Position numbers and translations under genes: made by a program. Below, piece by piece: positions 1-10,271 of a stretch of 64,000 nt of DNA (positions are counted from its first letter, which is position 1; the number at the start of each line of letters is the position of its first letter). The stretch comes from Phytophthora colocasiae (lineage: Eukaryota > Oomycota > Peronosporomycetes > Peronosporales > Peronosporaceae). Where the stretch lies: positions 2,046,001 to 2,110,000 of the forward strand of contig JAGKQI010000061.1 in assembly GCA_018806915.1 (NCBI GenBank). Direction: 5' to 3'. The notes under the pieces were generated by a model. It did not search any database, was not told the DNA's origin, and saw nothing but the letters and a program-made list of their open reading frames with translations.

Positions 1-23
1 GACTACGGGATTCGACGCGAGTA

Positions 24-1682
24 ATGACGAAGAAATCAAAGGAAACGGCCCGAAAGAGGTCTACGAGGAAGCAGGTGTCGACGCGATCTGAAAGCACGAG
101 ACGAAGGAGTTCTCAAGGTCGTCAAGAAACGAGTGATGCAGTGACAGGTGCTGCCCGAAGCAGCAGCGACGAAGCCACGATTAGCCCCGAAGAGTATGAA
201 GATAAGCGGGCTCCGTCAGCAAGAGAAGTCAATGAGTCCATGATGTTGACAAGAAGTCAAGCACGCAGCGAGTGGGAAGAAGCTGAACGATTCCTCGCCA
301 GAGCAGCGAACGGGGAGGACCCGGAATTTGGAAGCAGTAAGGACCTGGTGGATGCTGTTCTTGGACAACTAGCGACCCACCGAGAACCGTCAAGTTCGGG
401 ACGAACGGCGGGAACCAGCATCAGAGTGAAGGACCTGGAACTGCCGACGTTTACGCCAACGAGTGGAGCCTCAGTATCAACTTGGACAGACCGAATCGAC
501 TTGGCACTCCAAAGAGCTCGTGAGTCGGGACGCGGGGAGTGGAGCGATCATGCTCTTTATTTCATCTTGGGCAACAAGCTGATGGCGGAAGCTGCAAGTT
601 GGTGGGTGGACTTTAATCGAAGACTGAATGATCCGGAACGGACGTGGACGCACTTGAAGCAGGCCCTACTACGACGGTATGGACCCAAGGAGGACATCTC
701 GTTGGCCGAATATCGAGTGAACACCCGGTCACGTGGCGTGAAGGAGTCCCATGCGGATTATGCTGCAGCGCTACGAAAGGCAGCTGGACGAAGTCGGGTA
801 AGCGAACGTGTGTTGATGGCGCAATTTTACCGTGGAATGGACAAAACCACACGTCAGTTGGTAAAGCAGCAGGAACCTGAAAACTTGGAGGAAGCGGTAA
901 TCAAGGCGACCGAGATAGATGATCCTATGGAAAGTCTAGCACCGATGGCGTCGAACGCCGCGAAAGGTTCGGGGACGACAGCAGCGGTAGAGACGAACGC
1001 GACAGATGAAGTGACAGCTCGTACGGTAACCTTGCCTGGTGTTGGAAGCGTGTATGTCCCAGTCGCGGGAGTAACGGAAGGAATCAAGAATTACGCGGCG
1101 GTGAACCCAGATGGCCTCGTCCTCTATACCAACCCGAAGGGAGCCTGGAATATTATCACGGGAAAATACGAACTTCCTGCTGGACGCACATGGAACTCCC
1201 GGTACTGGGCGGAACCCAGTCAGAAGCGAGCGAAGTCGAGGAAAGCAGAGCCCAAACGGACCACCCAGAAGAAGAAAGCTCCCCGCCAGGAGGAGTCAAC
1301 TGATGAGGACGACGAAGAGGAACCCAAACCACGTAAGAAGACGAATCCCAAGCGTACGGTCGAATCCAGCGAAGATGAACGTGACGGGAAACCCCAGAAG
1401 AAGCTGAAGGCAGCAGTCCGACAAGTGTTAGCTGAACAAATTCGAGGACGACAAGGCAGTGCGAAGAACACGGACGGCAATCGATGCTTCATCTGCGGCC
1501 AGGATGGCCATTGGGATTGGGCGCAGCATTGCACCACGGGACCCAAGTGCTTCGCGTGCAACAAATTTGGCCACTTCGCACGGGACTGTACGGACACTGC
1601 AGCCAAGTCCAAGAATGACAAGTACCTTGCCAAGCGTGAGGAAGAGCGCAAGAGTCCGGAAAACGGGGGTCGGACGTCATAG
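24..1682 (+). CDS. Gag-like polyprotein of Ty3/Gypsy element
   Basis: This is a 552-aa structural capsid/nucleocapsid protein. The N-terminus (residues 1-75) is basic and Ser/Arg-rich. A retrotransposon-gag-type helical region lies at about residues 130-280, with motifs such as 'AEAASWWVDFNRRLNDPE' and 'ALLRRYGP'. A charged low-complexity stretch (about 390-470) precedes two C-terminal zinc knuckles at about 487-525. The second is canonical (CX2CX4HX4C, 'CFACNKFGHFARDC'). The first is stretched (CX2CX4HX6C, 'CFICGQDGHWDWAQHC'), so it may not fold as a standard knuckle. The frame is open throughout and ATG 24 is the first start. The downstream pol frame overlaps it in +1, which suggests programmed frameshifting or a separate ORF. 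Confidence 0.85.
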   Translation: MTKKSKETARKRSTRKQVSTRSESTRRRSSQGRQETSDAVTGAARSSSDEATISPEEYEDKRAPSAREVNESMMLTRSQARSEWEEAERFLARAANGEDPEFGSSKDLVDAVLGQLATHREPSSSGRTAGTSIRVKDLELPTFTPTSGASVSTWTDRIDLALQRARESGRGEWSDHALYFILGNKLMAEAASWWVDFNRRLNDPERTWTHLKQALLRRYGPKEDISLAEYRVNTRSRGVKESHADYAAALRKAAGRSRVSERVLMAQFYRGMDKTTRQLVKQQEPENLEEAVIKATEIDDPMESLAPMASNAAKGSGTTAAVETNATDEVTARTVTLPGVGSVYVPVAGVTEGIKNYAAVNPDGLVLYTNPKGAWNIITGKYELPAGRTWNSRYWAEPSQKRAKSRKAEPKRTTQKKKAPRQEESTDEDDEEEPKPRKKTNPKRTVESSEDERDGKPQKKLKAAVRQVLAEQIRGRQGSAKNTDGNRCFICGQDGHWDWAQHCTTGPKCFACNKFGHFARDCTDTAAKSKNDKYLAKREEERKSPENGGRTS

Positions 1683-3276
1683 GGGGAGTATGGCGTCTAC
1701 GAAGTGTCCAGTATCCCCGACGAGAGTAGCCAATACGGTCAAGAAACAAGAAGTACCAGCAACCGTGAGCGCTGCAGCCGGACTACACGAAGAGGTGAAC
1801 CGAATTGAGGAGACGAAGAATGGCGATAATGATGAAAGTGACGAGAGGAACCACGATGACGGGAATGCTAGTGACGATAGAGGCGATGAGATACGACGAG
1901 CGGTGCGAGTGCTGCTGAAAGATGCGGCAGAGGAAGACATTGAACGTGCAGCAAGGTGCGTAGCGACTGTACGACCAACGGTGGCTTCGGTACGTTTTGC
2001 ACGAGCGCGACGAGAAGATGAAGAACGAGAGCTTCGAGTTATCCAGCGTCGCTACGGTGGAAAGAAGGTCGGAGCTGGAGGGGGCGCGCGTGAAGCCTCA
2101 ACGGATGAAGTGCGAGATGTTCCTGATTATGGAGCAATAGGCAACGGTGGAGATTTCTAGCCGAACGAAGTGGAGCGGGTAGTGACATCAACGGCGCAGG
2201 AAAGGGAGGTCCAGAAAACGCTGACTGAAGTGGAGGAAGCTACGACCCAGGATGATACGGTGGCACTGACGGAGGACACACCGAATGCTGTACGCGACGA
2301 GGAACCAGAGATTCATGCAGTAAGTGTCAAAACCACACCGAAGGAAGATAGCAGCGACGGTGGCGGTGTCATGGATACACGGTGCGCTAGGCGTAGAGCT
2401 CGGAAGGCGGCCAAACGACTGAAAGCCAAGGCGTATTTGGCTCGAAAACGACAAAATACACGAGTAACGGCTGAGGAACGAGCAGCTTCGGCTGTTGCCC
2501 TGCAATTGAAACGACGTGGCGAAGCTGACGATGCCTGGGAGGAATTGCAGCGACGCAAGCAACGACGACGCTTGAACGAGACGGACGGTGTACGAGTACA
2601 GCAAGATGCAGGAATCGGACGCGTGAGTCTGGTGAAGAAACAGCGCTCGGCAACCACCTCGACAGCGAAGAATGACGGAGTTACTGTAGAATATGTTGGG
2701 GCGGACGACGGCCTACCGACCGCTTTCATGAATGTCAACGGTGAAAAGAGACGTGTGAAGCTGGATAGTGGAGCGCGTTATACGATAGCTGGGACGGACT
2801 GGATGGCCCACGGCGACAGAGTGTCAGTGAACTCCCCGGTTGACTTTGTGGAGGGCATAGGTGGCTTTTTACTTGACGTGGTAGGAGTGTGGCGCTTCAC
2901 TTTCCTGACGGTGTTCGGTGAAGAGTTGACGATCGATGCGTGCGTGGTATCTGGATGTGACGATGAGTTCTTACTGGGAGTTGACTTCATGCAGACGAAA
3001 GGTGCTACCATGGACTTCGAGAAGCAGGAGATTCGCTATGCTGACGCAGGACGAGCAGTGGTGATACCATTCAGGACGTACGATACTGCAAATGGAGCCA
3101 AGGTTGCTGCAGTACGCATGGTGTTGACGACGGAGCTGAGTGGCAATGCAGTGACGCCTGTACAAGTTTCAGTGGCGGCAAATGATGGAGAACGGGGGCT
3201 GTTCATACCCACCAGGAAGACAGGATCCGTGTTATTGGCAGCGACAGTGACGACGGCACGAAACGGACGAGCGTGA
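1459..3276 (+). pseudogene. Gypsy pol N-terminal part: spacer and aspartic protease
   Basis: One frame (+1 relative to gag) stays open from 1459 through the protease except for a TAG at 2158-2160. A TGA at 3274-3276 then separates it from the RT segment, which is in the same frame. The retropepsin active site is seen as 'VKLDSGARYTIAG' (D-S-G-A) at about 2755-2793, and a flap/second-lobe-like 'EFLLGVDFMQTKGATMDF' lies at about 2965-3018. The part before 2650 is highly charged with no recognisable domain. Two in-frame stops in otherwise well-conserved coding sequence look like C-to-T nonsense mutations rather than recoding sites, so this copy is probably inactive. Confidence 0.75.
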
Positions 3277-3297
3277 GTCCCTGCTGTCAATACCAAT

Positions 3298-4920
3298 GTG
3301 AAATCCGCGAAGATTCCGAACAAGAAGGAGCTTGGAACATGGGTACCCTTGGACGATCACATGGAAATCTTGACAATGAGCGGCCAGCTGGATACCGAAC
3401 GAGTAAAGGATTGGGTAGACGAGTTGGGCGATAGCAAGACACCTCTACCTGATGAGTCGGAAGTGGACATCGGAAGTAACGACCCGGAGACCCGTGAACT
3501 TGTGGTGAAGCTATTGAGAGTGTATCGTTCACTGACAGCGAATATTGGTGAATGTCCTCCAGCAACGACGTTGAATGTGACTCACCACATTGATACCGGT
3601 GAAGCCTCTCCAATAATGTTGAAACGACGGCGTCAAGCTCAGACGGACGACAGTATCATCGAGAGCAACGTTGAGAAGATGTTGAAGTCGGGTGTCATTG
3701 AAGAAGGCAACGGTGGATGGGGATTTCCTGTTGTGCTAGTACGCAAGAAAGATGGCGAAGTGCGCTTTTGTGTGGACTATAGGGCGCTCAACAAGGTTAC
3801 GAAGAAGGATGTTTATCCTCTACCTCGAATAGATGAGACATTGGAAGCCTTGGGAGGTGCTTTATTGTTTACGACATTGGATTTGCGTGCAGGGTATTGG
3901 CAGATCCTAGTAGCGCCGGAAGATCGCGACAAAACTGCGTTCACGACGAAAAAGGGCTTATATCGATTTGTACGGATGCCCTTTGGCCTCACTAACGCTC
4001 CTTCCACATTCCAACGACTGATGAACGGGGTGCTGAGGGGACTCACTTGGACCACATGCCTGGTTTATCTCGACGACATAGTAATATTCACGCGTGGCGG
4101 GATTGAACGGCGCATTGTTGAGCTGGCGACAGTACTCGAACGTTTGCAACGCGCAGGATTGACCCTCAAACTCAAGAAATGCAAGTTTGCGACAAAAACA
4201 ATGGAGTATCTAGGGCATGAACTTAGTAGTGACGGTGTACGACCTTTGGACCGACTGGTGAGTGCAGTACGCGAGTTCCCGACACCGAACGATGCTGTAG
4301 AAGCCAAGAGGTTTGTTCATCTAGCAGGCTACTACCGACGATTTGTGAACGGCTTTGGCTCGCTTATGGCACCTGTAACGAAGTTGCTGAGGAAAGGAGT
4401 AGCATGGGAATGGGGCAGTGCACAAGTTGAAGCTTTCGAGAGAGTGAAAGTCATTCTAACTGCAAAACCACTGTTGATCTACCCGGATTTTAGGCTTCCC
4501 TTTCGCGTGGTGACTGACGCAAGTAAAGTGGGGCTGGGAGCGTGCCTGATGCAGGACAAAGGTGACGGGTGGCAACCTGTAGCATTCGCGAGCAAGGTGA
4601 ACAGCGACACGGAGAGCAAGTATGGGATTACCGAATTGGAGTGCTTCGCTGTGGTGTGGGCGATCAAGTTGTTTAGACCCTATTTGTACGGACGGCGGTT
4701 CGAGATCATAACGGACCACGCCGTCTTGAAATGGCTCATGACGAGTCCAAACCTGACCGGAAAACTACATCGGTGGGCTCTCACGCTCCAGGAGTTTGAT
4801 TTTGACGTGCAGTATAGACCCGGCAACACGAACGTGGTGGTTGGTCCTCCTGCACTCACGACAGTACTAACTGCTCGTCCTCCAAGTCCCGCGACTCCCG
4901 TTCCAGGCCGTACCAGGTGA
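3298..4920 (+). pseudogene. Gypsy reverse transcriptase and RNase H, integrase missing
   Basis: Reverse transcriptase blocks appear in order: 'VRFCVDYRALNKVT', 'FTTLDLRAGYWQI' (first catalytic Asp), 'MPFGLTNAPSTFQRLMN', 'CLVYLDDIVIF' (YLDD catalytic pair, about 4070) and 'MEYLGHELSSDGV'. RNase H follows, with 'VTDASKVGLGACLMQ', 'ELECFAVVWAIKLFRPYL' and 'IITDHAVLKWL'. Gypsy proteins normally read '...VVADALSR' here and continue into integrase. This one reads 'NVVVGPPALTT', then an unrelated Pro/Ser-rich tail, and stops at 4920. The simplest reading is an internal deletion that removed integrase. The RT itself carries no visible stop or frameshift. Confidence 0.85.
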
Positions 4921-5900
4921 GTCGTCTTCTCGTGGCCCACTTCTGGCTGCCACGTTCGTCGCCGCTTGGAAACCCGATAGTCCTCCTCCCGTGGCGCTCA
5001 AAGTTCCTCCTCAGACCGTCGTCCTTTCACTCTCTCTCTCTCCCTCTCTCTTGTACGCGTAGTGGATGACGGCACGCGCTACTTCGAAGAGAGACCTTCG
5101 ATGGACTGCTGTGAGAAGACGGACGGGAGGTCAACGAGCGAGTAGCTCAGTTTGGAATTCGACGAGTGAGGCGCACTTCGTAGACACGGAGTGGCGTCAA
5201 AGCGACCAAGGGGTGCGTCTACGAGAGACGAACGAAGGAACGAAAGACGAAAGTAGAAGTCTATTAGGCTTTTAATATAAATAGGTGCGTTCGTGCTGCA
5301 GCATCGAACAAACCGGCGCGGTGAACCGAGCCAACAGGAGTGTACGAAGAAGTGTGCTCTTTAGCACCCGATCCTTGGATATTCCACCCGGCGCAGCACC
5401 AGCTATTCGACCCGCTGGTGGGCAGTGAGACTAAACCCATTACAAACTGCTGCCTCTCGCTTAGTCTTGACATGCTTGACGGAGTGCGGAATGCAGAGTG
5501 ATGGTCATTGTGTTGGCTTTCTGTAGGAGTGCCGTGCATCGCGGTAGCCACCATGTTGGGTTGGAACCGCTTTATTTCTTGGCGTGTACCCACATTATAT
5601 TTTGACTGGATTTCGGTGATATTTTGGTGCACGTTCTTGTATATTTTGATACGCAAATCCTAACTTTGACTCCCCCTAATAATAAGAAGACGATGAGCGG
5701 CGTAACCTCGAGTAGTAAAAGGCATCAAGGTCTAAATCCTGGATGAAAACCACCACAAGCAGCAAAATGCCAGCTCAAAGTCCTCCACTCACAATAATCT
5801 CACTTACGATGGCGAAGACTTCATAGTGTCCAGCGTTTGTACTATCGCTGATCCTTTCCGTACCATTTGCTGGTAAATGATGACGTAGGTCAGGAATCCT
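4921..5900. other. Non-coding stretch, probable 3' end/LTR of the Gypsy element
   Basis: There is no credible gene here. A pyrimidine-rich CT run lies at about 5028-5052. A 69-codon open stretch at 5066-5275 has no recognisable features. The 'ttaatataaata' at 5273-5284 looks like a TATA box, as expected inside an LTR. From about 5690 to 5900 I see only unique AT-balanced sequence up to the TTAA flank of the next element. Confidence 0.4.
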
Positions 5901-5940
5901 TTAACCCCTGTAAGACGATATTCTGTATAATACAGAATAA
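5901..5940 (+). repeat. Left TTAA duplication, TIR and subterminal palindrome of piggyBac
   Basis: TTAA (5901-5904) is followed by CCCCTGTAAGACGA and the perfect 19-bp palindrome ATTCTGTATAATACAGAAT at 5920-5938. It matches the right end in reverse complement. The palindrome is a good candidate for a transposase binding site. Confidence 0.85.
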
Positions 5941-6148
5941 GCGATTTTAGAGGTTAAAATATTCAGCGAAGCTGCCAACAAGCATTTCTTTCGCATACTA
6001 AATTTTGTATGGAGTGCTTATCATTATGGATCGCATGCAAGGAAGATAGACGGGGATTAACCTCCCTCCATAGAAAAGACGATATAAATCGGCTAGAGGT
6101 TTGAAAATCCTAATTGCAACCCGCATCTCCTCCACTCTCCCTCTAAGC

Positions 6149-6166
6149 CACTCGTTCATTTTTCCG
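6149..6166 (+). promoter_or_regulatory. Inr-like start element before the transposase
   Basis: CACTCGTTCATTTTTCCG lies 2-20 bases before the transposase ATG. It resembles the oomycete initiator plus flanking region (a TCATT core followed by a T-rich stretch). This is a motif resemblance only. Confidence 0.35.
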
Positions 6167-7025
6167 TATGAACGGGCCCCACGAAAAGTCCTTCAAGCAG
6201 CTATGGCGCGATCTCTCCAAGGCAGGATGGAAGGCTAGAAAGCCGAAAAGACTAAGCGTGGATTTCACGTACGTCAAGCCCGGCGTGTCTGGTCGATTAG
6301 ACGAATCTCGTCGTGCAACTGACTACTTTGTTGGTAAGGATCTTATTTGGTGGCTATGCAAGACGATCTCTAATGTATTGATGTGTTTGCAGGTGAGAAC
6401 GAGCTGATGGAGTTTGCGCGGCAGTCAGGATTGTTGGAGCTGCCAATAGTGCCCCCGCCACGCAAGCGGTTGGCTGCGTCACCTTCTCGAGCTCCTCTTG
6501 CTGCCCCGGTGGTCAATCGCGACCCAAATGAAAGTTCTTCCGTGCCGAGGACTATCCAAGTAGCTGCTCCCGCTGTTGACGCTGGTGTTACACCGGTGCT
6601 GGCGCCTGAAGCTCAAGTTGAGGTGGTGTCTACCAGCGCTGATAATCCAGCTGATACAGAACAAGTCGATGGTCGGCCTGCTATTCCGGAGGATACTGAA
6701 TTGGTGAATACTGGTGATCTTGGCTCTGGTGGCGACGTTGATGCTTTTGACAGCAACCAATTCATCGATGCAATGCGCGCTGAAACCCTATTTGAGCCTG
6801 TTTCCCCTGACGACGTGAATGTAACCAAAGAGCCATTATCTGACGATGAAGATGCTGACGATGATGACGCCTTGATTGCCGCCACGCATGAACATTACGA
6901 CTTTGGCAGCGACATTGAATCTGATAGCGACTACGAAGATGAGAGTCACTTATTCCAGCAGGATGACGACGCCATGCGTCAGCTCGGGTTATCCGGTTGG
7001 AAAGTGTTTGATCAAGACCATTCAG

Positions 7026-7092
7026 GTTAGTCTGTATGATACAGAATATGATGAGAAGGTGATTTGACTAATCTGTATGTACCTGAATACAG
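7026..7092 (+). repeat. Transposase intron 2 bounded by CTGTAT/ATACAG half-palindromes
   Basis: The intron begins GTTAGTCTGTATGATACAGAATA and ends ...CTGTATGTACCTGAATACAG. Both ends are variants of the terminal palindrome of the element (5920-5938), and the 3' splice AG is the last AG of an 'ATACAG' half-site. Confidence 0.6.
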
Positions 7093-7799
7093 ATGAGCTG
7101 GCTCTATACGGTGCTAATGACCTGTACGACGGCGACTACGGCCCCACGAAATCGGCTGTAGCCTTCGCAGCGTCGCCGCTTGAAATGTTTTTTTTACTTC
7201 TTGCCAAAGGCTCTGTGGATTCACATTACAAAAGAGACCAACGACTATCGCGTGGAGTGCATTCCCAGTATCGCCGAGAAAACCCGTGCGCGTCAGCTTG
7301 AAGCTCAAGCCAAGGACCCAACAAGACGAGTGATGCCCCTCACAGACATTGCGGTCAAGCTTCAGAAGATGAAACCAATAAAGGTACATGAAATCGTGCA
7401 CGTCATAGGTCTCCTTGTGGCTAGGACACTCTGTGGGCACACCGATGGATTGAACAAGCGCTGGGCGACGAAGGAGGATGGTGCTGTGCCTCGTGGCACA
7501 TTTGGGCGGTATATGAAGCGTGATCGATTCAAGACTATCACACGCTTTCTGCATTTTGCGAGCAACAACGACGCGTCCGCTCAAACGGACAAGGCCTGGA
7601 AGGTGCGCCCAGTGCTTCAAGCCATTGAGAAGACGTTTCGTCGCGGCTACCGGATGGGTGCTCGTGTGAGCTTCGATGAGGGAACCATTCCAAATCGAAG
7701 CCAGTTCAATCCCATTCGCGTTTATAACAAGGATAAGCCGCACAAGTACGGCACTAAGTGTTATATGACGTGCTGCGCGGACACTGGCTACTGTACAAG

Positions 7800-7919
7800 G
7801 TGGGTTATTCTGTATAACGCGGAATAAGGCAGTCCGTGTTGCAGTAATGCTTTGCTGTATGCTACAGAATAAGCTAATCGGTGCTAATGATATTCTGTAT
7901 CGTGCTCTGTATTATACAG
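7800..7919 (+). repeat. Transposase intron 3 built of CTGTAT/ATACAG palindrome copies
   Basis: In 120 bp there are at least three degenerate copies: TTATTCTGTATAACGCGGAA (from 7806), GCTGTATGCTACAGAATAAG (about 7853-7872) and a final double site ending CTCTGTATTATACAG at 7919, which supplies the splice acceptor. Splicing 7799 to 7920 keeps the reading frame (AG+A, then GTT GAA GTG TAC). Confidence 0.65.
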
Positions 7920-9068
7920 AGTTGAAGTGTACCTCGGCGCTGAGAAGGACAAACAGAGAGCGAAGGGCGTCGCCCAGAAAGCGGTGATTCGCAACATTGG
8001 CAAGGCACTTGACGGACAACCCGGTAAACACCTGGTAATTGCTGACAACTTCTACAGCTCGTGCGCACTGGCACTGCAACTCCTGAGCATGGGATATTAC
8101 TTTGTCGGCACCCATCGCAACGACCGACTGGGGTGGCCGACGACGCTGTCATTTACTCAGAAGTCGCGACCCGCAGCCATGCCCCGCGGAACCTATCGCA
8201 TTGCCCAAGCCATTGACCACCCATCGCTCGTTGGAGTGTCCTGGATGGACAGTAAGCCCGTGAATATGATCGCGACGGGCTGCGCAACAACCCGGACAGC
8301 GGTCGTTAGGAAAGACAAGCGTTCTGGTGTGCTTACAAACGTACCGTGTCCGCAACTTGTGGCTGACTACCACGCTGGTATGGGCGGTGTCGACTCTCAC
8401 GATCAGCTCCGCTTGCAGAGTTATTCAATCCAGCAATGCGTATCGTTCAAGAAGTACTACAAGCAACTGTTCCTAGCTTTCGTCGACATGGCCATCGTGA
8501 ACGGCTTCATCCTTCACAAGTTGGTGCAAAAGAAGAAGGGAGAGCCGGTACCCACGCACGCCGAGTACATGCGGCGCCTACAGGTAGAGTTGCTGGGGGT
8601 CACCGCAGCGACCTTTCGAGCAAACATGAACGCAGAAGACTTGGCTTCAGTGCCTCTACCTACACGAGAGCACACGCTGGAAAACAATGACAGTCTTTAC
8701 CATGGCAAGCGCCGTCAGCACCTGTGCAAGGTTTGCTCAGCACTATCGCCACCCAAAACAAAAGGATTAGAGACGAGCTACTTCTGTGAGGCTTGTTGCG
8801 TGGCATTTGATGGCTACGTACCGCTATGCAATCGGGTCCGCCGCGAGGAAACGGGCAACTCGCTCACCTGCAGCCAAATTTGGCACACGACGTGGGTAAA
8901 CGGCACTCTCATTCCTTCCCACCTGAAGAAGCGCATTCGCTTCAGAAAGCGCAAGCGTGGCGACGCGAGTGATACTGACGAGGAGGACAGTAGTTAGTGC
9001 TATTCACATAGCGTTCCAAAATATAATGCAGCACCGATCAGCGTCTTGTTTGATCTGTAGCCTTGGTT

Positions 9069-9162
9069 CCCTACGCACACCAAACTTTTCGGCCAGTTCC
9101 ATACTAGTTCATCTTCACTTCCTTCTAGTCTAGAACTGGCCGAAAATTTGGTGCGCGTAGGG
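9069..9162. repeat. Imperfect 30-bp inverted repeat downstream of the piggyBac transposase
   Basis: The left arm 9069-9099 starts CCCTACGCACACCAAACTTT. The right arm 9133-9162 ends TTTGGTGCGCGTAGGG. They pair with one bulge and one mismatch around a 33-nt loop. It lies about 70 bp after the stop codon, so it could be a transcript 3' hairpin or a small foldback insertion. Confidence 0.6.
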
Positions 9163-9461
9163 AAGAGAGGTAGCGTCGCGCAGCCACTCAAACTTGGCGC
9201 GCAGTTTTGGCGCGCAAGCGCTCCCAGCAATCGGATTCAACAGGATATCGACTTATGGCAGACAAACCAAGGCTTATACCCGCTGAACAACCAATGAGAT
9301 TGCATTATTTGCACAGATGTCTTCCATTTCGAAGCGGTTTTGTTAGTACTCGTAGCATTTTTGTCCAGTTTGGTCGTGTCTAGCGCACTTTGGACCGCCA
9401 AAGGCTTCAAACAGATAAATTGTTGCGGACATCGCTCAATACTTTAATCAACATTATTGTT

Positions 9462-9505
9462 TATTCTGTATAATACAGAATAAATCCTCGTCCTACATGG
9501 GTTAA
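9462..9505 (-). repeat. Right subterminal palindrome, TIR and TTAA of piggyBac
   Basis: The sequence TATTCTGTATAATACAGAATA is followed by a spacer and TACATGGG, then TTAA (9502-9505). This TTAA is shared with the neighbouring element that starts at 9506. Confidence 0.85.
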
Positions 9506-9957
9506 CCCCTCCAACCCGGAGTGCTGCATAATGCAGCTTAGGCCTTTTTATTAAGCTGCATTATGCACCGTAACGTTGAAATTATCTTGATGTTTGTATG
9601 TGAAAAAAATCACACGAATCGACGCATACTGAAATCAAGATACAAAAATGATGGGCAAATATCTTGCACCGAAAAAGCTTCACGATTTGACAGACATAAA
9701 CGCTGTCTTTAATTTTTCAAAAATATGCTATTCAGCAGGATAGATATGCTCATGAACAGGTAAATGTTGCAACAGTGGCGCCCGCCAACTATCCGTTTCA
9801 TTTGAGAACTGAGAAAACGCCTACACCAAGAAAAAAAACGGAGGACACATACAGCTTCGGAAAATAATGAATAGTCTACCTTGCTAGTCACTTTATGTCG
9901 TATTATGCAGCGAACTTATGCTGCATTATGCATAGAGAATGTAAATGGATGAGGATA

Positions 9958-10060
9958 ACCGGTTTGAACCGAATACAATTCGAATATCAACCGGTTAGAA
10001 CCGGTCTTGAAAATATCCGAATCCAAACCGAATTAGAACCGGTTCAATCCGGTTAAACTA
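9958..10060. repeat. hAT left subterminal CCGGTT repeat cluster
   Basis: Repeated AACCGGTT, GAACCGG and AACCGAATT-type motifs occur in both orientations. A mirror cluster lies at about 14562-14662 at the right end. Clusters of this kind are the usual hAT transposase binding region. Confidence 0.75.
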
Positions 10061-10271
10061 AAGCGTAATTGGACAGAATTTGAGCGAATCAAATCACGAA
10101 ATAACTCTGTAAAATTTGCTGACTCTGTTTGATGTGATGCAGTTTATAATTTTCAAGAGATGAATATCACTAAGATCAGACAACAGAACCGTAAGTTACG
10201 GTCCGTAACTCAGTCCCCTGGAACTGGCGTAGTCGCGGCACGCTGAGAGCTAAGCGCTAGTGTCAGTGGCA

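Larger units (their letters stand above)
1..5690 (+). mobile_element. Decayed Ty3/Gypsy LTR retrotransposon (5' LTR outside window)
   Basis: Gag with two zinc knuckles, an aspartic protease (DSGA), reverse transcriptase (YLDD) and RNase H occur in the Gypsy order. No integrase (HHCC or DDE) is visible after RNase H. The 5' LTR would lie left of the window, since gag starts at base 24. The 3' boundary is uncertain. A TATA-like 'ttaatataaata' near 5273-5284 and a non-coding stretch to about 5690 are compatible with a 3' LTR, but no second LTR copy is available to prove it. Confidence 0.85.
6168..8997 (+). pseudogene. piggyBac transposase, four exons, one-base frameshift
   Basis: Exons inferred from splice sites and frame are 6168-6333, 6393-7025, 7093-7799 and 7920-8997. 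The N-terminal part is acidic and unconserved. The DDE_Tnp_1_7 core starts near 7160. The first catalytic Asp lies in 'RVSFDEGTIPNRSQFNPI', the second in 'HLVIADNFYSSCALALQLL' and the third in 'GMGGVDSHDQLRLQSYSI'. A C-terminal cysteine-rich domain (CKVC...CEACC...CNRV) is complete. In exon 3 the reading frame changes at a T8 run (7188-7195). Seven T would restore the family motif SPL-x-x-FFYFLPK, so a one-base slip, mutation or sequencing error is the only lesion. Strand, length and domain order fit an autonomous element. Confidence 0.88.
5905..9501 (+). mobile_element. piggyBac-family DNA transposon, nearly complete
   Basis: TTAA duplications lie at 5901-5904 and 9502-9505. The termini are inverted repeats. 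The left end reads CCCCTGTAAGACGA, and the right end in reverse complement reads CCCATGTAGGACGA. Both ends then carry the same palindrome, ATTCTGTATAATACAGAAT (5920-5938 and 9463-9481). The CCC start and TTAA target are the hallmarks of piggyBac. The element encodes a four-exon transposase (6168-8997) with all catalytic aspartates visible. The only clear lesion is one extra T in a T8 run at 7188-7195. Confidence 0.93.

Noticed and set aside
1220..1651. 143-codon minus-strand open frame opposite Gag
   Set aside because: Antisense shadow of the Lys/Arg/Glu-rich and zinc-knuckle part of Gag.
3274..3276. TGA between protease and RT as a recoding (readthrough) site
   Set aside because: A second stop (2158) and a missing integrase point to simple decay. 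No stimulatory structure was evident.
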